From contig JAUPFV010000005.1 in NCBI GenBank assembly GCA_036936605.1, positions 158,411,195-158,475,194 of the forward strand: DNA of 64,000 nucleotides. The letters run 5' to 3'. This stretch comes from Limnanthes douglasii subsp. nivea. Its lineage: Eukaryota; Streptophyta; Magnoliopsida; Brassicales; Limnanthaceae. Positions 21,477-33,390 of the stretch are shown piece by piece; positions within the stretch are counted from its first letter, which is position 1, and each line of letters opens with the position of its first letter. Made by a program: the position numbers and the translations under genes. Under the pieces are notes generated by a model, which worked only from the letters and a program-made list of their open reading frames with translations, searched no databases and was not told the DNA's origin.

Positions 21477-22180
21477 TCCGTGAAAAGAGTGGACTTCAGT
21501 GATAGAAGTATGAATAGGTCAGTCACGCACTGCTTCCACTTTTGACTTATCCACTGATAAACCATCCTTTGACACAACATACCCCAGGAAGAGAACCGAA
21601 TCTATCATAAAACAACACTTGTTGAGTCCCTCATAAAACTCTTCTCTTTCAAAAAAACCAACACTTCTCGTAAGTGCTGGAGGTGTGGTTCCTCTGTAGT
21701 ACTATATATGAGAATATCATCAAAGTACACAACTAGAAATTTTCCAATGAACGGGAAAAATGGTTCATAACCCGCATGAACGTGGTAGGAGCGTTGGAAA
21801 GCCCGGATGGCATGACCATCCACTCAAACAGACCTTTTCAGGGTTTAAAGGTTGTTTTCCACTCATCTCCCATGCAAATACGAATCTAGTAATATCCGCT
21901 CTTCAAATCTAGCTTTGTAAATACGGTAGCACCACTCAAATGATCCAGTAAATCATTAAGGCGAGGAATACGAAACCGATACCTGACTGTAATTTTGTTG
22001 ATAGCCCAACTATCACACACATCCTTATTGAGTCATCATTTTTTAGTGTTAACAATGTAGGAACCGCACAAGGACTAAGAATCTCATGGATGTGGCCTTT
22101 CGTCAACAGTTCTTCTACCTGTCTGTGGAGATTTTATGATTTTTTGGACTTATCCGGTAATGCGGTCGGTTTGATAGGCT
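21477..22180 (-). pseudogene. Chromovirus reverse transcriptase
   Basis: The catalytic box [13 protein letters not shown] is intact (in 21605-21823), preceded by a frame-shifted [10 protein letters not shown], which corresponds to the usual MPFGLSNAP region. Upstream pieces [13 protein letters not shown] and [12 protein letters not shown] represent the palm and fingers. Many stops. The protein would copy the element RNA into DNA. Confidence 0.8.
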
Positions 22181-24060
22181 ATCCCCCGGTACTAGGTCAA
22201 TCTGGTGCTGGATGTCTCTTAATAGAGGAAGACATGTAGGCCGATTATCAGGAAAGACAACATAAAATTCTGCTAATGGCGGTCGAACGCGCTCAGGTAT
22301 CCCAACAAACGGATGAACATTAAATTTTTTAAACACCAAAAGATAAACAATCCGCGTGTCACTAACATGCTCTATAAATGCTTTTCGAGCTAAAAAGTTC
22401 TTACCCGACTTCTGTGATATAACAATTACAGGTTTTGGGGATACCTCTTTAGTTGGCGTTAATATGAATCTAATGTTATTCCATATGAAACTATAACGCT
22501 TTTTCTTACCATCATATGTGAAAATTCTATCATATTGCTATGGTCGGCCTAACAATAAGTGACAAGGATCCATAGCAATGACATCGCGCCATGCCTTATC
22601 CTTCTAGTTACCAATAGAAAAAGACACCAGACATGTTTTAGAGATTGTTACCTTACTATCTTTCTTTAACCAGGCGAGCTTGTAAGGGTTTGGGTGGTCT
22701 TCTGTTTTCAAGATCAGCTTCTGTATAGCTTCTTCAAAAATAACGTTTTCGTAGCTCCCTAAATTAATAACGAATTTGCATACCTTTCACTCGATTACAA
22801 GTCAAATAGAAAATATTGTTTCGTAGTCAATCATCACCTTAACTTCTTGCTTTGGGTGTAAAACATACACACCTTAAAACCAATGCATGTCCAACATCTC
22901 TTCCTTTAACCTCATCAACAGCATCCTCTAGTTCTTCATTAAACCGTGGGTTACCTTCCAGGTCAAAATCAACAGCTTTAGTGAACAAACCCCTCAATTG
23001 TTGTGGTTGTTGTTGTAATTTTGGATACTGTGCCCTGGTTCATGACAATGGCTACACCTGACTTGTGATGGAATACCTGTGCAACTAGGGATCTACGAAT
23101 TAACACCAATATGCATAGGAGTGGCAGTTGGTACTCCTGGGCTAGGATATGAAACCGTCCTTTTTGGAAACGCCATTAGAGTTGTTCTGGAAGTATCTCC
23201 TCCATAAGGCCTTCTTGAAAGGGCTTTCTCCAGATGTAGTGCGCGCCGATGTGCTTCAGCACATTCATAGGGTCGAACATGTTCAGCTGGTCCTGAAAGT
23301 GTTGTCTCATCCTACCTATGTAGCGAGATACTAATTGATCTGCTGAATCAACAATATCGACACGATTTTGAAGCTTGAAAAAATCGTGAGTGTATTTTTC
23401 AATAGTACTTGACCCTTATTTAAGGTTTTGGAACTGCTGATACATTATACGCGCAAAGTTGTAAGCCAAAATTGCAGCCCTCAAGTGGTTCACAAATTTA
23501 GCCCAAGTTTTTATTTTTTGTTTGCCTCGATCTGGTCTGCTTGAGCTGCTAGCACCAAGATGCAGCTCGACTTGAGAAATTAGTTGCAGCCAACTGTACC
23601 GGTTTTGCATCCGGAACCTCCTTAAGATTAAGGACTTCTTTAACTGAGGCGATCTAATCTAAAAACTCCTCCGGTTCGAGACTCCTTTGGAACTCTAGGA
23701 TCTCAAGTCTGAATCCAGATTCCCACCGTTTGTTAGCATTCTGATCGGAATCTCTTGTTGGTGGCTGCTCAAAGACTTGTTCACGATAGTCTTGTGGGTA
23801 ATATTGATCCCTACCTTGTTCTCTCCGAGGAGAAAACAAATTCTGCTCACGGTCGATCTCTCTCTCAGACCTCGACAACTGGTTGCTCGGAAGTGGAGCT
23901 CGAAATCTGTTGGTTTGGTTGTTTAACAGCCTTTCTAGTATTTCTTGTAGCTCTCTCATCTGGTTTCCCAACGAGTGCATTTGTTCACCAACCTGGCCGA
24001 ATCAGTTTTCGAATTCATCACGGTCGACCGATTCTGTGATTGGAAGAGTGGACTTCCCAC
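22181..24060 (-). pseudogene. Chromovirus gag and protease
   Basis: Gag: MHSLGNQMRELQEILERLLN (23654-23980) leads into an Arg/Glu-rich region, then LNLKEV-like and ASSSRPDRGKQKIKTWAKF segments near 23416-23610. A zinc-knuckle remnant (CSHCHEPGHSIQ) is read near 23040. Protease: VCKFVINLGSYENVIFEEA (about 22780, the DTGS-like site degraded to NLGS), DHPNPYKLAWLKKDSKV and DPCHLLLGRP. The linker SNRPHYRISP that precedes RT is at about 22140-22160. All are interrupted by stops. Confidence 0.7.
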
Positions 24061-24114
24061 GCAAGGATCTGTATGGAGGTATACCTTCGTAACCCACGCC
24101 GTAGGAGCTCTGTC

Positions 24115-24126
24115 GCTCTGATACCA
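24115..24126 (-). other. Primer-binding site, initiator tRNA-Met type
   Basis: The minus strand reads TGGTATCAGAGC just inside the LTR end, the common plant retrotransposon primer site complementary to the 3' end of initiator tRNA-Met. It fixes both the strand and the inner edge of the right LTR. Confidence 0.85.
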
Positions 24127-24129
24127 ATA

Positions 24130-24602
24130 TGGTAGCGCCGAACTACGAGATGGAACAGATTACGGCAAACACAGAGAAAAAAAAGACGAAAACAGAAAAT
24201 TGATAATCTCTAACCCTAGGTCAAAGTATAGGAGACTTTAGATAAAACTCAAATTATATTCCAAAAAGTCTCACGACAAAAATATGGTTTGAGAGCCTTT
24301 TATAGAAGTGCTCGAAACCCTACGCCAAAATTAGAAATTGTTCCTTACGAGATAAAATAAAGCCTAACCCAATTTCAAAGTGATTGGAGCTGTTTAAGTA
24401 TTTTAATTAAATCCGATAAAAATAGAAAAATGCAGAAAATTTACTACAACAAGAAAAATAGGGCTTAAACGATGGAATTTTGGGCATGGACTTCATCGTT
24501 GGGCTTCTTGATGCTTTCGAAAATCACTGGGCTTCTTGACGCGTTCGATTTGAATGGTTGTAGCGCCTAATTCGGAAATCTAGGCCCCAAATAAAGCTCG
24601 TT
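24130..24602 (-). repeat. 5' LTR of the chromovirus
   Basis: Inner edge set by the primer site and by the match to 19667-19777. A TATA box (minus-strand CTATAAAAGG, 24296-24305) supports the promoter position. The outer edge near 24602 is a guess based on a plausible CA dinucleotide and on where unrelated sequence starts. Confidence 0.65.
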
Positions 24603-24959
24603 TTTGTTTACAAGTACCTTAATAATGTGGGCACAACACAACAAATTGTATAGCATTGAAAAAATAGATTTAAGTTCTGATAGAAAATGGCAAGCTAACA
24701 ACTTTTGTTAAAGAACAAGCGAATGGTCAGAATAATCCGAGCACAATAAAGTAGCATATTGTGAGTGTACCTTCGAAGCAGGAAAATACATTAATGATTG
24801 GTGATTTGAATCCAAAGAAGCATGAATGCTTTGATTATCTTCCGAATATTTGGACCTAGATCCAGATTGGAGGATATTGATGGTTGTTAATGGACCAGTG
24901 AAACAAGAAAGAGTTCGTAGTTTTTGTGAGTATTTTGAGTCCTTAGCAATATTTGGAGG

Positions 24960-25475
24960 AGATAACGTGGCTGGAAACACTAACAGCTCTAGGAAAAGAC
25001 ATATACTGAGTTTAACAACTCAACTGGAAGGAAGAATGTCACACATTTCATCTTGTTTGATGAGGATGATTTGACGGGTATAACAGCTGCTCCTCATAAA
25101 GATGCAACGGTGATCGGTGGAGAAATAACAGGAATTGAGATTCGAGGAATACTCATTGATACTGGAAGTTCGATAAATGTATTGTTCAAGTCAACATATG
25201 ATAAGATAAGCAATCCAACTGTGATTCTCCGATCTAAGCACACCATAGTTGGGTTTACAGGGGTAAAAATAAAAGTCATTAGAGAATTTGATGGTGAAGT
25301 TCTGTTAGGATGTGATCCTTTTAAGAAAATAATTCAAGTATTGTTCATGGTGGTGGATTTTCCGAACAACTACAATGCTATTTTTGGGAGATTTTGGTTA
25401 TCCAGAATGCATGTATCTTTGGCGATCCATCAATGCTTGAAATTTGTAATCAGGGATCACGTTAGAGTAGTTTGA
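24960..25475 (+). pseudogene. Tat protease
   Basis: RKRHILSLTTQLEGRM then, after a frameshift near 25050, FDEDDLTGITAAPHKDATVI and the active site ILIDTGSSINVLF. It continues with VGFTGVKIKVIREFDGEVLL and AIFGRFWLSRMHVS. It aligns along its length with the protease at 8002-8616. It lies upstream of the RT in the usual order. Confidence 0.85.
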
Positions 25476-25689
25476 AGCGATCAACAAGTGGCTAGAGAGT
25501 GCTATGTGACAACTTTGCACACTTGAAAAACTATAACTATTGATTTGATTTTAAAATAACAGTCAAGGTGGTTGACCTCGGATACTAATGGGGTAGATGA
25601 TCCAAGGGAGACCTCGGGTTCATTAATAGTAGGTGAAAATATGGAAGTGTATATGTTTCCTGATCAAGGCGTTGGCGAATAAGGACGTT

Positions 25690-26500
25690 GTTGTCATCTA
25701 TGTTATGTTACCAATTGTTAAGGTACTTGTCCAATAATTTAGAGGTTTTTGCTTGCAAAATCAAAGATGTCATTGAGGTTCCATCAGAGGTAATATTTCA
25801 TAGTTTGGCTTTCAACCCAAAATTTTGACCTATCATTTAGAAGAATATGATTTTTTCAGTAGAAGAGAATCACGTTATTCATCGTGGACTGCAAATCCAG
25901 TGTTTGTGAAAGAGAAGAACGCAAAGTGGAGGATGTATATCAACTTTAACGATCTAAATAGAGCACGTCTAAATGATCCATTTCTCGTGCCAAATATTGA
26001 CTAACTTGTTGACTAAATAGAGCACTTCTTTCATGGATGTGTTCAGAAGATATGATCAGATTCAAATGAATCGCAAATATCAGGAAAACACTACATTTAT
26101 AACTGACAGAGGATTGCACTGTTATCGGGTTATACCTTCTGGTTTCAAGAATGCTGGTGCTACCTATAAAATATTAGTGAACGAGGATTTTTCTACTCAA
26201 ATTGGAAGGAATATGAAGGTTTATATTGATGACATGTTAGTCAAAAGCTTGGCAGATGACAAGCACTTTTGTGACTTGAAAGAAACTTTCTCAAATTTGA
26301 GATCCATTCGCCTAAACTTAAATTTGGTGTTAGATTAGAGGAAATTCTTGGGGTATATAATAAGTGAAAAAGGAATAGAAGTTGATCCTAATAAGTTGAA
26401 AGCTTTAATAACAATGACCCCTCCTCCATCGATTAAAGAGGTGCAGGTTTTGACATGAAGGTTGAGAACTCTAAATAAATTCATATATAGATCTTCTAAT
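25690..26500 (+). pseudogene. Tat reverse transcriptase
   Basis: The core 26033-26338 reads FRRYDQIQMNRKYQENTTFI, YRVIPSGFKNAGATY, RNMKVYIDDMLVKSL; the YIDD box is the intact polymerase active site. The frame resumes after a stop as KFLGYIISEKGIEVDPNKLK and MTPPPSIKEVQVL. Upstream fingers fragments are scrambled by stops. Confidence 0.85.
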
Positions 26501-26502
26501 AA

Positions 26503-26960
26503 ATGTGGCATTTTTTGAAAGTGTTGAGACAATCAAAGGAATTTTCGTGGACAGCAGAGTGTGAGGTGGCATTTTCCAAAACTAAAGAACATATATCATC
26601 GCCAGAAGTTTTGTCTAAACCTCAAATGAGGGAGCAGATGCTTTTGTATATTGTTGTACCGGATTATGCAGTCAGTAATGTGATGGTAAGGGAGGTATAT
26701 GAATATCCTCGGCCAATGTATTATGTAAGTAACATTTTGCTCGCATAGGAAAAAAGTTATTTGAAGCTCGAAAGGTTGGCTTTAGCCTTGGTTGTAGGTG
26801 CCAGAAAAATGTGCTCTTATTTTTAGGCTCATTTGATTGTTATCCTAACGCCATTTCCATTAAAAATGTATTACAAAGACTAAACATTTCTGGCAGAACG
26901 ACTATTAAGGGCAAAGATGTAACAGATTTTCTTGTCAAATTCTATCGAGTCGTTCTGATG
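26503..26960 (+). pseudogene. Tat RNase H (RT-associated)
   Basis: WHFLKVLRQSKEFSWTAECE, FSKTKEHISSPEVLSKPQ and YVVSNVMVREVYEYPRPMYYV-type segments in 26503-26748 match the gypsy RNase H that follows RT. The last part (ALVVGARKMCSYF region, about 26785-26960) is frame-shifted and fades into the linker. The typical first Asp is not visible in the expected place. Confidence 0.7.
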
Positions 26961-26999
26961 AGAAGAATGACGTGAGTATATTATCTACAACTGCAAAGC

Positions 27000-27370
27000 A
27001 GATGGTTCAAACTGATGGAAGCTCTAGTGTTTTAAGATAAAGTGCAACAGTAAAATTAGTTGCTCCATCAGAATAAGCCATGTACCAGGCCATACAGTTT
27101 GGATTCATTGCGTCAAATAATGAAGCTGACTATGAGGCAGCTTTAGCTGGTTTAAGCCTTGAAAGTATTTGTGGAGCAAAGAGGCTTGGTTTGCAAAAAT
27201 ATTCAGAGCTTTCAGCAAAGCACATGTTATGAGTATCTGAGGCTAAGAAGGAACAGTTTATCAAGTATTTGCGTGAGTTATGAGCGTTGTCTCCTTTATT
27301 TGATGAAACGACAGTCGAACATATTAACTGAGATGCGAATACTGTTGCAGATTCTTTAGCAACTATTTCT
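27000..27370 (+). pseudogene. Tat archaeal-type RNase H
   Basis: Plus-strand reading gives SSVLR, VKLVAPSE and, after frame changes, AIQFGFIASNNEADYEAAL, then LSLESICGAKRLGLQ and VSEAKKEQFIKYLREL. The NNEADYEA motif is the aRNH hallmark and aligns with 267-518. Several stops. Confidence 0.7.
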
Positions 27371-27559
27371 TATTCTGAAGAGTATCCTTGGTTTTTATAA
27401 CAAGAGAGTCCATCTATACTGATGAATTTTATGCAATGTAAATATTCGGAGAAAGTATTTGTGGTTGCTGAGGAAGATCCATGAGATTGGAGATTTGGTC
27501 AAAACTATTTTTTACTTAAAGGTATATTGCCTTTTGACGCAAAATTAGCCGAGATACTG

Positions 27560-28735
27560 AAATTTAGAGTGTATAGGTACCCAATATTAGATGGAATATT
27601 GTATAATTTTTTTAAGTCGATCATTTTAATGATGTTTAGGTAACAATGAATCTCAAATAATTTTGTCCAAACTACATGATGGTGATGGTTCATCTCATTG
27701 TGGATTTAAAGCTTTAGCAAGAAGAGTTTTGTTGGTAAGATACTGCTGGCCTTCAATAATGAGTGATGGTAAAAATTTAGTTAAGAGCTGCAATACTTGT
27801 CTGAGATTTACAAATTCCATTCACAAACTAGGTCTACCCTTAATTTCAATGTTCGAAACAATTTTGATACATAGGATTGGATTTAGTGGGCCCAATCCCT
27901 ATGGCTTCAGGTGTACAACAAACCATTATAGTTGTAGTGGATTATTTTTCAAAATGGGCTGAAGCCAAACCATTGTAGGAACAAGAGCTAAAGATGTAAT
28001 AAGATTCATCGTGTCTAATATTTATTGCAGATTTTGGGTTCCTCGAAAAATTACTAAAGTTAATGAGCCACCTTTTAATAAGAGAAAGATAACATCTTTC
28101 TATAATTCGAGAGAAATCACATAGTGTTTTTCAACATAATTTCACCCAGAAAAGAATGACCAGGTGGAAGTTACTAATAGATCTTTTTTGGAAGGAGGTC
28201 ATAAGAAGAACTTGACAGATGCAGTTGGAGAATGACTGAATTATCTTCAAGAGGTATTATGGGCCTATATAACAACACCTCGGGCTGCAACTTAAAACTC
28301 CATTTTATAGTGTACGATATGGATGCAGTAAGCCCGACATAGTGAACACTTCCATCTTACATGATACTTAACTATAATGAGGATGATAACGAAGAGGCTA
28401 GACGAACATAACTTGATTTGATTGAGCAAAAACGAGTTAGTACATATTTGAATTGAATGCATTATCAAACTTTAGTGAGGAGCCATTATAATTCGAGGGT
28501 GAAACGAAGAGATTTCAAAATAAGAGATAAGGCTTTGAGGAAGGTCTTTTTACATACAAAAGATACACGGTTTGGTAAAATGGCTCCAAATCGGTAAGAA
28601 TCCTATTTGATTGTAGAGAAGGTTCAGCCAAGGACATATAGCCTCCAAGATAAATGGGGAAGATTTTTGCAGCACCCTTGCAATATTGAACATTTGGAAT
28701 TTTATTGGTGGAAATCAAGGACCATATAAATCTTT
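27560..28735 (+). pseudogene. Tat integrase
   Basis: Zinc region LHDGDGSSHCGFKAL ... SCNTCLRF (27663-27830), core beginning VVVDYFSKWAEAKPL (near 27930-27980, first Asp), then FWVPRKITKVNEPPFN where the second catalytic Asp is replaced. The Glu region is damaged (about 28150: EKNDQVEVTNRSFLEG). The C-terminal part has KALRKVFLHTKDTRFGKM and ends with HPCNIEHLEF near 28700. It lines up with both integrases of 840-2992. Confidence 0.8.
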
Positions 28736-28759
28736 GCTTCCTCTTCACAAGTCTTTAGA

Positions 28760-31350
28760 GCACTAAGACAGTCACTTGCACTAACATCCACATCAACAAT
28801 TTTTCTTCTTCTTCTTGGATTCAGCTTTGTACGAATCTAAGTCTTGAAGGGATTTCTTTCTCCGTTCTTAAATTTCTTCATATTTTTTTAGTGTTATCTG
28901 CTGACATGCTCTTTGTCTAGCTTTTCTTTATTCTTCAAACTTAGTTGCTCTAATTTGTTTCGTGATTCAAGGCCAAGCAATTATTTATCTGCATAACCTT
29001 GTTATGAAACTCCGACATGCCCTCTTGAAATGTTTGAACTGCTCGATTATATTTCCGTTACAAATATCAGCCCATTTATTTTTGTAGGAAGATTTGTTTT
29101 CCACCATACCACATCCTTCGCAAGTTCCACAATTTGATTTGGAGCATATACAATTCCTTCACATATCTCTTTGGAAAAACTTTCGAGGTTTGAAAAAAGG
29201 AAGAGTAAGATCAGAACCTCCTCAGATGGTTCAGTTGATAGGTGTGAATGAAATGAATTGTACAAGGAAGAAGCATCCAAATGAGTGCCACCTAGAGGAC
29301 AAGACGGGCCATGTGTTTGATTCAATCCAAGTTCAATCTAAGAAAACTCTAGTTCATTCTCTAGGGGCAGCTTCGATATTTTCATTTCTCATTTCAACAA
29401 TTAAATTTTCAATTTCTAGAAGCTGGGGCTCAATATAGCAGTCTTGATCTCCATTCTATTTTTCTCCTCCCTCGACATCCGGTGTCAGATTTGGGGAGGA
29501 CATATCAACTATTTCCTTTGGCACAATTACATGGGGAGTTTTCAAGGAGATTTTCGTTTTCTTTGATGCAGCTACCTTCTTTCTCTTTTTGGACATCTCA
29601 GCTTAGGATTTCTCAGTTTCGGGAATGATAACTTTTGCAACATTCCTCTTTCGTTTTTTCTTTGAGCTCTCCTTGTTTTGGTCTTTCGAAGGAACACATT
29701 TGAGATTTTTTTTGATTTTTTTTGTTTGTGACTCTGGGCTCTATTCCAAGCAGGAAGTATAATACGTGCATCAGGAGCAGCCAATTTTTTTCACAATACC
29801 TCCAGCACGAGGAGGTTCCATTAATTTATATGCAGACATAACATAATTCGAGGAGAGCTTCCATATGTGACTCTAGATAAAGTTCAGAGGAACGAATGCC
29901 TAATGAAAGTCATTTGACCACACTCGTTCTGCCCATTCGCTCATCTTGGCACATATCTCCTCGACATCAACTATGTGAATCTTGTATTGCCTAAAACTTT
30001 CTGCATTGCACAACCAAAGTTAGTATAAATTAAATAGAAAGTACATTAGATAATTATATAACTTACTTGTGCTCTTGCACTTGAGAGACAATGTTGAGGG
30101 ATTATCCGTTGAGATTTCCATGTCGGTTTCCCAAAAACCAGAAATAAAGAAGATATATGCTCCCATATTTTGTCTACCTAGAGGAGAACGTCGATGATCT
30201 TTGAATAATTTTAAGGGTCAAATAATAGAAAGGAAAAACAAGGTTTTATAAAGTTTAGTTTGGGCTATGAACTATTTTATGGATAAAGCTATCTTGGCAA
30301 GTCTTGACTCCATGATGCTGGAGAGCAGGGTATACCATAGATTAGGACTTGCTTGGGTTGGGAAGAGGTAGATTATTTCGAAGTATTCTACAACAACTAG
30401 GTACAACGGGAATCGAAATCCCTAGTTCATAATTTCTAGGTAGACTATTAGTTCATTCTCACCACATGAAAGTAGGGTCTCTCCCACTGAGGGTAATCGA
30501 CAGGTAACGTTGTTAAGAATCCCCCATTGCCTATTGAGAGTCTCAGCCTCATATTTATTGAAATATTTATATTTCACATTGTTAAGTGCATTAAGATATT
30601 CGGGAAGGACATCTTTGAGGTTGACACTTAAATTGACAGCGATTTCCTCGGGAAGGGTGATAGTATCCTTGATTTTCTTTTTCTCCTCGGTTTTCGATTT
30701 CCTTGCATCATCACCTTCGGAATCAGAAGAAGGAGTACTACCAAGGTTTTGGATATCTGAGTCAATATCCGTCCTAGATTTGATCCAGTGACCTCCTTAA
30801 ATATTTCATATTGTAGTTGGCGAGGGGCAGCTGTGGTGGTGTGTTATTCATGATTATGAGAGGGTGACTTCGATGTCGTAGGCGCGTACTAGGTGTGTCC
30901 GAAGCTTCTTCTTGGGTGTTTTCCAAAGGGATCCCCTGTGAATTTTTATTTTTCATAGTCATTCCTTTTCGAGGAAAAAAAGTTATGTAGTAGTTTTGTG
31001 ATGGGATTTTGTGAAATATTGAGGTCTTCAGAGTTTTCTATGGCAACGAATTAGCCTTTTCAGGGAGGAACTTCTTTGCTGGTGATCGGTTTTTCTTAGG
31101 AGGTACTTCTTTGTTTGTTGGACGCGATCAGATTTTCTGAGGAGGTACTTCTTTGTTTGTTTGAGGCGATTGGTTTTGTTTGGTTCAAGATGGTTTTTGC
31201 GAAAAAAGTTTTTGGAGCTAGATCAGAAGGGCTACCTAAGAAACCCTCGAGGGAAACAAAAAGTGATGACTTTCTAGTATGAGGCCAGTGACCGTTGGTG
31301 AAAGTTTGAGTAATTTTCTTTAAGTTTATCGTCGATGATACCAACAACTT
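28760..31350 (-). pseudogene. Antisense accessory gene of the Tat element, decayed
   Basis: Minus-strand pieces appear in the same order as in 12725-9775: a charged N-terminal region (30774-30962), a stretch LNRQWGILNNVTCRL then GFRFPLYLVVVEYFEI and SPNLWYTLLSSIMESRLAKI (about 30570-30240, the putative gypsy type transposon domain), WAERVWSNDFH with AFVPLNFI (about 29950-29860), a Lys-rich segment (29572-29784) and a final acidic/Lys tail near 28800. Stops are frequent. That two divergent Tat copies keep the same antisense domain order argues that it was once a real protein gene. Its function is unknown. Confidence 0.65.
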
Positions 31351-31990
31351 CTCTTTTAGCTTCTCTCTGCGTGATGGGAAGCCAATCCAAAAAATTGGCT
31401 AATCTCATAATAAATATAGCAAGAATATGATCTACAAGGGCTGAACACGGCGACGACGATGGAGGAGCAAATAACTCAAGGCATTTTCTCTCTCTTTCTC
31501 TAAGATTTAATGGTGATAGGCAAAGTGAGTAATGAAGATATATTTATAAGGAAAGTTGTGAAGAAGGGTCTGGGATTTTGGGAGAGAGAGTTGAAAGGTT
31601 GATATACATCTATTGGATAAGATTTGAATCGACAGATACCGAGAGCCTAATTTGAAGTAGGTAGACACATGTAGTGTGTCATAATGTAAAGGTAAATATG
31701 CTAGGAAGATTTTATTACCTGCTACTTCATTCTAGGAAGTTTACTATTATACTCCTTGAGAATTAAGAAACACATTAATTGAGAATGGTTTTGTCGAGGA
31801 AGAATGATGCGCAGTTTGAAAGAGTACATGATTTTCCAAGGAGAGGCAATGCATAAGGTGGAATTCATATTGTTCGAACAACATCTTAGACTAACTCTAA
31901 GGAGGTTTTTAGACCTTTTTTTATAATATGGAGATAAAAATGGATCTACATATATCAATTTCTAGTCATTCATCAAGATTCTTCGTAAAG

Positions 31991-32004
31991 ACTAGGGGAG
32001 CTAC
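31991..32004 (+). other. Polypurine tract of the decayed Tat element
   Basis: actaggggagctac precedes a TG dinucleotide at 32005, just as in the better-preserved Tat element at 13151-13164. Confidence 0.6.
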
Positions 32005-32335
32005 TGATAAGGATATTAGTAAATGAGAAGTAAAAAACAATTACTATAAATGTCTTCAATTGAGTATTTTATAGTTAAAATATATATTTGGTATAAATTG
32101 TAAATGTGAAGGACTAATTCTGTTACATATAACTACCTCACCTATGAATATGCGTGCTTACCTTAGAAATAAGATTGATTGACGTTAGGCTTACTTTTTC
32201 TCTTGACTAATCTCTCTCTTTAGAAACTTGAGCTATATTTAATCTCTAAAACTCTCCTAATAACTCTTGTCAGACTTTATTTTATTTCTTCAAATATTCA
32301 ATAAATATCACGTACAATCGTAATCGTACCATAAA
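32005..32335 (+). repeat. Probable 3' LTR of the decayed Tat element
   Basis: Starts tgataaggat after the polypurine tract. It has LTR-like composition (an AT-rich first part, a C/T-rich second part) and ends near gtacca at about 32331. No second copy is present in the window, so the right edge is approximate and there is no target duplication to confirm it. Confidence 0.5.
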
Positions 32336-32970
32336 CAGACAAAAAATATAGAATTCTAAGACAATCATGGTGATAACATGATGATGAAAACAATAAGTCA
32401 AACAAGTAATACAAAAAGAACAAATCCCAATGGACCACAAAAATGAACTTGATACCGCTTAACTATACAGATACACTGCTCTAACACATCAAACTTCTTT
32501 ACCACCATCATCGTCTCAATATGTGATCGATATGTTAATATCCGATCTAAATCATCCTCCGTGGTACCATGAGTGCATATCGAAGGGTTTCCCCTCATAT
32601 ATAGATATATTGACCTACCAAGTTAGGGTTGACCACTATATACCAAAGGTTACTCATAACCCAAACATGGTATATCGAGTCCATCCTAATCGCCCCCTTT
32701 GTATATATCGCATCTAGTCGTGAATAAATGATACTACCAACTAACCCATATACTCAGATTGCAAAGATACTTCAAACCTTGTTTTCTACATATTTTATTT
32801 TGTATCGGAGTCCGTACATGGCGTGTTATCATCTGTATGCACCCCATCTGATGTGTCATACGCTTCAAATAGTACGCCTCCACTGCGTCGCATGACCTCA
32901 AACTATGATTGGTCCAGTTGACCTCCTGAAATGGCCTAACACCTCCTAGATAGCCATATGGAAGGAAAGT

Positions 32971-33390
32971 TGATGAGTCCGAATTCTGCACGCCCCCCGG
33001 ACAAGGACAGATCGGTCCAAGGCCTCCGGACCGGACATATCGCTTTGACCGGACAGATCACTTTGAGCACAATGACCATAGGACTGTTCGAACTATGACA
33101 AAAGTACTAAAAAACCTAAACACTTCTTGACTAAGCTACTTGCTCTCCTACTTAGAGCTCATGGGTCTTTGAACATGACCCGGGTCCATTAAACATGACC
33201 CGAAAGCCCATAAGGGCCCAAACATCAGGGTACCCAACCACCTGCATTAAGTGTGGGTAATGAGAATTAACTGCTAGCAGGCTGCTTAATTATCTCTCTA
33301 CTCTCTACTCTAAACACATAACACCCACACACTACTATATATGACCAACCAAATTACTAGCCTACCCTCAGGCGATTATTATCCACACCA
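32971..33390 (+). repeat. Solo LTR of the 5786-13581 Tat family
   Basis: Begins tgatgagtcc and ends ccacacca like the LTRs at 5786 and 13165 and shares long stretches with them (cttcttgactaagct, catgacccgaaagccca). It is flanked by a perfect 5-bp target duplication, aaagt, at 32966-32970 and 33391-33395. It arose by recombination between two LTRs of a full element inserted in the mobile-domain relic. The TATA box present in the other two LTRs is missing here (cagggtacccaacc in place of agggtataaataccc). Confidence 0.95.

Larger units (their letters stand above)
19667..24602 (-). mobile_element. CRM-like chromovirus (Ty3/gypsy), decayed
   Basis: On the minus strand, reading from right to left: LTR, initiator-tRNA-Met primer site (24115-24126), gag, protease, RT, RNase H, integrase, and a truncated second LTR of about 110 bases. 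Integrase and protease motifs resemble plant chromoviruses of the CRM/Reina type; the exact clade is my inference. The left LTR joins the integrase directly at about 19777, so the element has lost the end of integrase and most of its 3' LTR by deletion. No target duplication is visible. Confidence 0.75.
24610..32335 (+). mobile_element. Decayed Tat-lineage element with antisense gene
   Basis: Plus-strand order: protease, RT, RNase H, archaeal-type RNase H, integrase, spacer, antisense gene on the minus strand, polypurine tract (actaggggagctac) and a 3' LTR from 32005. Gag and the 5' LTR are missing; the left side ends against the chromovirus at about 24602. It is the only Tat copy here that retains the whole RT-to-integrase span, though with many stops. 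Confidence 0.8.

Noticed and set aside
24603..24960. 5' LTR or gag of the Tat element at 24610-32335
   Set aside because: Nothing resembling 32005-32335 or a gag domain could be seen here; the element appears truncated on the left.
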